DNA of 18,367 nt. Origin: Candidatus Hydrogenedentota bacterium. Lineage in GTDB: Bacteria; Hydrogenedentota; Hydrogenedentia; Hydrogenedentales; JAEUWI01. Location: positions 1-18,367 of the forward strand of contig JAUIKJ010000008.1 of assembly GCA_030430835.1 (NCBI GenBank). Direction: 5' to 3'. This document shows, piece by piece, positions 15,257 through 18,367 of this stretch. Under the pieces are notes generated by a model. The model saw only the letters and a program-made list of their open reading frames with translations. It was not told where the DNA came from and did not search any database. Numbering within the stretch: position 1 is the stretch's first letter; every line of letters starts with the position of its first letter. The translations under genes were made by a program, and so were the position numbers.

Positions 15257-15977
15257 CTACTCGGCCATGGCGGCTTCCATCGCCTCGTCGTTGATCTCGA
15301 CGTTGGTGTAAACATCCTGAACGTCGTCGTTATCTTCCAGCGCTTCCATCAACTTCAGCACCGAGAGCACGGCCTTGCCGTCCACCTCGACGGTCGTCTT
15401 CGGCAGCATCGTCAGCTTCGCTTCGGTCGCGGCGATGCCCATGCCCTCAAGGGCCGAGACCACCGCGTGAAGGTCGGAGGAACCGGTCGTGATTTCGTAG
15501 TTCTCACCTTCCATGTCAACGTCGTCCGCGCCGGCATCGGTGGCTTTCTCGAAGATCTCGTCATCGGTCAGGCCATCCTTCGGCAGTGTAATGATGCCCT
15601 TCTCCTCGAAGTTCCAGGAGACCGCGCCGTTCTCCGCCATGTTCCCACCGTGCTTGTTGACGATGTGACGAATCTCCGCAACGGTCCGGTTCTTGTTGTC
15701 GGAAAGGGTGTCGACGATCAGCCCGCTCTTCGTAGCTCACGCCCTCGATCTCGCCGGTGCCTTTCTTGATGGCACGCTCGACGTTGTCCTTGGGCATGTT
15801 CTCCGACTTGGCTGCGAGCAGCACGGTGCGCAAGCGGGGGTTCATCGTGGGATCCCCACCGCCCATGCGCGCGGCAACGGTGATTTCCTTCGCCAGCTTC
15901 GAGAAGATTTTCCCGCGCTTGGCGTCAAGCGCGCCTTTTTTGCGCTTGATCGTACTCCATTTAGAGTGGCCTGACAT
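15257..15977 (-). pseudogene. yebC: yebC/pmpR-family gene broken by an internal frameshifting deletion
   Basis: The YebC family includes DNA-binding regulators, and some members help ribosomes through difficult sequences. The ATG at 15977 has AGGAG 9 bases upstream. The N-terminal part is normal: MSGHSKWSTIKRKKGALDAK and later NMPKDNVERAIKKGTGEIEG. After SYEE the frame goes wrong at 15722-15725. The next family-like residues, LIVDTLSDNKNRTVAEIRH and onward to MAENGAVSWNFEEKG, are in another frame. About twelve conserved residues around the signature YEGYGPGG are missing. Only 4 bases remain where about 36 are expected, so about 32 bases are deleted. Restoring them gives 753 bases (250 residues), the usual family length. 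It may be a true inactivation or an assembly error. The downstream half retains good coding character, so any loss is recent. Confidence 0.88.
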
Positions 15978-16027
15978 GCGTAATAGCTCCTGAAGAACGG
16001 AAGAATCTTCCGGGAATTGGTGGGCAG

Positions 16028-16057
16028 AGTATAGCAATAGGGCGCTAAGCCCCGCAA
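16028..16057 (-). promoter_or_regulatory. Promoter of the yebC-ruvC unit
   Basis: On the minus strand TTGCGG (16052-16057) is separated by 18 bases from TATACT (16028-16033), which is preceded by TGC to give the extended -10 TGCTATACT. The transcript would start near 16021, about 44 bases before the yebC ATG. Confidence 0.65.
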
Positions 16058-16106
16058 TACATACGCTTTAAGGGAACAGCATCGCTCCATGCCTCGACGT
16101 AAACTA

Positions 16107-16135
16107 TTGACTAAAAGTGATAATTGCTGTATATT
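16107..16135 (+). promoter_or_regulatory. Strong sigma-70-type promoter of the minor-pilin operon
   Basis: TTGACT (16107-16112, five of six consensus bases) is spaced 17 bases from TATATT (16130-16135, five of six). The surrounding stretch is clearly more AT-rich than the rest of the window. The transcript would start near 16142 and carry a leader of about 80 bases. Confidence 0.7.
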
Positions 16136-16149
16136 CCGCACTTGTGTCG

Positions 16150-16173
16150 TCGGGATAATCTCGTCCCGATTTT
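16150..16173 (+). promoter_or_regulatory. Terminator-like hairpin in the pilin operon leader
   Basis: TCGGGA (16150-16155) pairs with TCCCGA (16164-16169) around an eight-base loop, followed directly by TTTT (16170-16173). It lies only about 10 bases after the predicted transcript start and before the first pilin gene. It could be an attenuator or a structured 5' end; the T-run is short. Confidence 0.45.
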
Positions 16174-16220
16174 AGTGATTTAATGGAATGTAGCCCGCCC
16201 CACGAGAAGTAGCACACGCG

Positions 16221-16646
16221 ATGTATCCAACAACTAGAACAGTTTCTGGCGCACGGGCCGGCGTCAGTTTGATGGAGGTCACCTTCTCCGTTGCCATCCT
16301 CGCCGTGGCGCTGCTCAGCGTAATCGGGATGCTGGCCCAGGCACACGAAGCCGTGGTGCTTGATCGGCATCGGACCATGGCGCTGGACGAGGCCCGCGGC
16401 CTGCTCAACGAGATACGCGTGGCCAAGGGCACCGGAATCCGCTCACTGGAGGAAGTCGTGAAGCAGTTCCCCGCCGGCCTGTACAAAGTGAAGTACGCGT
16501 CAGCGCTGGAATCGCCCCGACTAGAACTGAGCTATCTTCGCAACCGCCTCGACCTTGTCCAGGAGGTCACCGCCACCGTGCAATGGACCGACCACCGGGG
16601 ACGGCCGATGGAAGTCGCGCTAACCACGGTCCTGGGAGCCTTCTAG
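16221..16646 (+). CDS. PilV-like minor pilin (type IV prepilin)
   Basis: This 141-residue prepilin has a short 14-residue leader ending in glycine (G14), then the mature N-terminus VSLMEVTFSVAILAVALL. Glutamate is at mature position 5 (E19), the requirement for prepilin peptidase (PilD) processing and pilus assembly. The hydrophobic alpha-1 helix runs to about residue 40, followed by a short globular domain. Size and position, first in a set with PilW-like and PilX-like proteins, match PilV in the pilV-pilW-pilX order of known minor-pilin operons. The ribosome site is modest (GAGAAG, about 11 bases upstream). The next gene starts two bases after its stop. A type II secretion pseudopilin (GspI) is the main alternative. 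Confidence 0.82.
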   Translation: MYPTTRTVSGARAGVSLMEVTFSVAILAVALLSVIGMLAQAHEAVVLDRHRTMALDEARGLLNEIRVAKGTGIRSLEEVVKQFPAGLYKVKYASALESPRLELSYLRNRLDLVQEVTATVQWTDHRGRPMEVALTTVLGAF

Positions 16647-16648
16647 CG

Positions 16649-17266
16649 ATGCGCGCCAATCTTGGATACACCCTGTTGGAGGTCGTAGTTGCGACGAGCG
16701 TGATGACGGGCATGTTCCTGGCCAGTGGCACGGTGCTCGTAAACAGTGTGCGGACCTGGCGCGCCGCGGAAGCCTATACCGCCGCCACGGCGGCCGTGCG
16801 CGATGCCTCCCTCTCGATCGCCCACGAACTCGAGTCGGCTTCGCTACTCGGCAACAAGGCCCTCAATCCGCCGGTGGCCGGACTGAAACTGGCCAAGACT
16901 GGCGACGCGATAACCTTCCAGAAGCCGCTGGCGCTTAGTGGTGAATTGTGGTCCCCACCGATCCAGATTCGGATCCGTAACGAAGATCGCAATGGCAACC
17001 TGAAACTCGACGGTGGCGAAGACCTAGACAAGAACGGGGTACTCGATCGGGTCATCGAATTGCTGGAAGACCGGGACGGCAATGGAGACTACCTCGGACC
17101 GGGCGAGACGCGCCTGCTTGCGCGGGGGGTGGACCAGTTGGCCTTCAAACTGGACGCGCCCCGGGCCACCATCGTGCTTGAACTGGTCGCGCGTTTCCCC
17201 CGTTTCCCCGGATCGCCCGACGCAATCGAGCACCGTCATCAGCTGCCCATCCGGATCCGAAACTGA
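16649..17266 (+). CDS. PilW-like minor pilin with EF-hand-type calcium loops
   Basis: This 205-residue prepilin has a very short leader (MRANLG) and the mature N-terminus YTLLEVVVATSVMTG, with glutamate at mature position 5 (E11). It is second in the operon, two bases after the PilV-like stop, with GGGAG about 10 bases before the ATG. The globular part contains acidic loops: D113-x-N115-x-N117-x-K-x-D121-x-x-E124, then D125-x-D127-x-N129-G-x-x-D133, then D141-x-D143-G-N145-G-D147. The first fits EF-hand spacing fully; the others fit in part. Calcium binding is therefore likely but inferred. Such loops could control folding or stability at the cell surface. GspJ is the type II secretion alternative. 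Confidence 0.82.
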   Translation: MRANLGYTLLEVVVATSVMTGMFLASGTVLVNSVRTWRAAEAYTAATAAVRDASLSIAHELESASLLGNKALNPPVAGLKLAKTGDAITFQKPLALSGELWSPPIQIRIRNEDRNGNLKLDGGEDLDKNGVLDRVIELLEDRDGNGDYLGPGETRLLARGVDQLAFKLDAPRATIVLELVARFPRFPGSPDAIEHRHQLPIRIRN

Positions 17267-17268
17267 AG

Positions 17269-18367
17269 ATGCCGCCGCGATACACAGATCCCGCTGACCG
17301 GAGCGGCTTCGCGCTGGTCGGCGTCATGCTGCTCACGATGACCCTCGGGGCGTTGGCCGCGCTGGTGATGCTGCGCGTCCAGTCCAACTTCCGGGCAACG
17401 GAACAGTACACCAACCTCGTCAAGGCCGAAGAAGCGGCGGACGCGGGCCTGGAATACGCGGTGGCGCAAACCTATGGCCGCTACTTGAGCAAGCTCCGTC
17501 CCGGCAGCATCGGGAATCTGGGGGAGTTCACGGATTTCATCGGCGACCTTCTGCGTGATGGAGACACGGTGGACCTGCTGAAACGGTCCGTCCCCCTGGA
17601 CAACGGCGCCGAGATGGCCTCGATCGAAGTGAGCCGTTCGGACACGGGCGGGCTGATTACCCTGAAGGTGCGTAGCGTCGGGCGCGCGGGTGGACGGGAA
17701 CGGACTGCGGTACAGCTCTTTGAGATTACCGGTGGACTCTTCCGTGGCTTCGACTACGCGGTCCTCACGGAGGAAACCCGGTGCCTGCTGTGCCACGCTG
17801 AAATCGACAACGTATTCCGAATCGAGAACGGCGACAGCGACCTCTATGGCACCTTCGATCGGGTGAAGCTGGGCGTGCTGGGCGATCTCAGCCTGCGCTT
17901 TTCCGAGGCAGACTCGCGTATCGCCGGCTCGATTCACGTTCGCGGCACCATAGAAAGCGACAAGAGGTTGTTGGGCGCCAGCCTTCTGGAAGGCAGTGAC
18001 CTGGACGGCTACGCCTACGACAAGGACGGCAAGTTGATCGAGCGGAAGTCGGGCAAACTGAAGCGGGTGGATCTCCTGAACGGCATCCCACTCAACGATG
18101 CGCCCGCAAACCTGATGCTCGGCTACGGGAGCAAGGACGACGCCGAGATGACCGACGGCGTCCTCCCCAAGTCCATTGCACCGATCGTGCCGGATGCAAA
18201 CAACAACCGGATAGTCGACGAAGACGAGTGGACGAGCACCGTCAAGGCGCTGGACCGAGGACACTTGAATGGGGGCGTGGCCTATGGCGTGCGGCCGGGA
18301 GATGCTTACAAGGAACGTGGCCTGCCGGAGAGTTCCAACGGGGCCGCGAAGATCCTCGCGGCGCAGG
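17269..18367 (+). CDS. PilX/GspK-like minor pilin with a CxxCH motif and EF-hand loop (3' end outside window)
   Basis: The frame starts with ATG at 17269, two bases after the PilW-like stop, and stays open for 366 residues to the edge. The N-terminus has SGFALVGVMLLTMTLGALAA (12-31), a prepilin-like helix after G13. There is no glutamate at mature position 5, as in PilX and GspK proteins that sit at the pilus tip. A PilX-like stretch, AEEAADAGLEYAVA (53-66), follows. C172-L-L-C175-H176 is a CxxCH motif of the c-type heme kind. D309-x-N311-x-N313-x-I-x-D317-x-x-E320 is a canonical EF-hand loop. It is longer than ordinary PilX (about 190 residues), so it carries a large extra surface domain. 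A PilY1-like tip adhesin might follow beyond the window. Confidence 0.8.
   Translation, partial: MPPRYTDPADRSGFALVGVMLLTMTLGALAALVMLRVQSNFRATEQYTNLVKAEEAADAGLEYAVAQTYGRYLSKLRPGSIGNLGEFTDFIGDLLRDGDTVDLLKRSVPLDNGAEMASIEVSRSDTGGLITLKVRSVGRAGGRERTAVQLFEITGGLFRGFDYAVLTEETRCLLCHAEIDNVFRIENGDSDLYGTFDRVKLGVLGDLSLRFSEADSRIAGSIHVRGTIESDKRLLGASLLEGSDLDGYAYDKDGKLIERKSGKLKRVDLLNGIPLNDAPANLMLGYGSKDDAEMTDGVLPKSIAPIVPDANNNRIVDEDEWTSTVKALDRGHLNGGVAYGVRPGDAYKERGLPESSNGAAKILAAQ

Noticed and set aside
15257..15977. Programmed ribosomal frameshift in yebC
   Set aside because: No slippery run is seen at the junction, and about twelve conserved residues are missing rather than just out of frame. A deletion explains this better.

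Overview
The window is GC-rich, gene-dense bacterial chromosome. It carries housekeeping genes (greA, carB, ruvC, a damaged yebC, a NAD kinase-like gene), two PilZ (cyclic-di-GMP) proteins, and the start of a type IV pilus minor-pilin operon. No rRNA, tRNA, CRISPR array, transposase or phage gene is visible. The mixture suggests an uncultured Gram-negative-type bacterium: type IV pilins, a plant/yeast-like HAL2 phosphatase, a membrane-anchored protein with carboxypeptidase-regulatory-like repeats, and a GreA-CarB pair without CarA. Something near the PVC group or Candidatus Hydrogenedentota would fit, but this is a weak inference from gene content and no marker here fixes the phylum.

Layout. 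2-619 (+) is the end of an unknown membrane-anchored protein, convergent with a HAL2/CysQ-like 3'(2'),5'-bisphosphate nucleotidase at 630-1625 (-). A divergent promoter region leads to a two-gene unit of a YcgR-like PilZ protein (1748-2422) and a cytochrome P450 (2450-3862). greA (4007-4474), with its own promoter and a hairpin in its leader, is followed by carB (4520-7759). The 450-base gap 7760-8209 holds no convincing gene. It is packed with hairpins and diverged repeat copies, between carB and a convergent gene for a six-repeat membrane-anchored protein (8210-10027, -). That gene diverges from a sodium:solute symporter (10175-11875, +). Next come a short PilZ protein (11955-12320) and, nine bases later, a fused two-domain ABC permease (12330-13946) without ATPase or binding protein. 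A NAD kinase-like gene (13994-14764) ends exactly where ruvC (14765-15253, -) ends. ruvC lies downstream of yebC (15257-15977, -), which carries a frameshifting deletion of about 32 bases removing the family signature.

The last 2.2 kb (16107 to the edge) is a pilV-pilW-pilX-like operon with an AT-rich promoter region and a terminator-like hairpin in its leader. The PilW-like and PilX-like proteins carry EF-hand-type calcium loops, and the PilX-like protein also has a CxxCH motif. These pilins are the most unusual proteins in the window. The PilZ proteins and the pili could belong to one cyclic-di-GMP-controlled surface programme, but nothing in the sequence proves that link.

Extended -10 elements of the form TGnTAnnnT recur in front of at least five genes and help define the transcription units.
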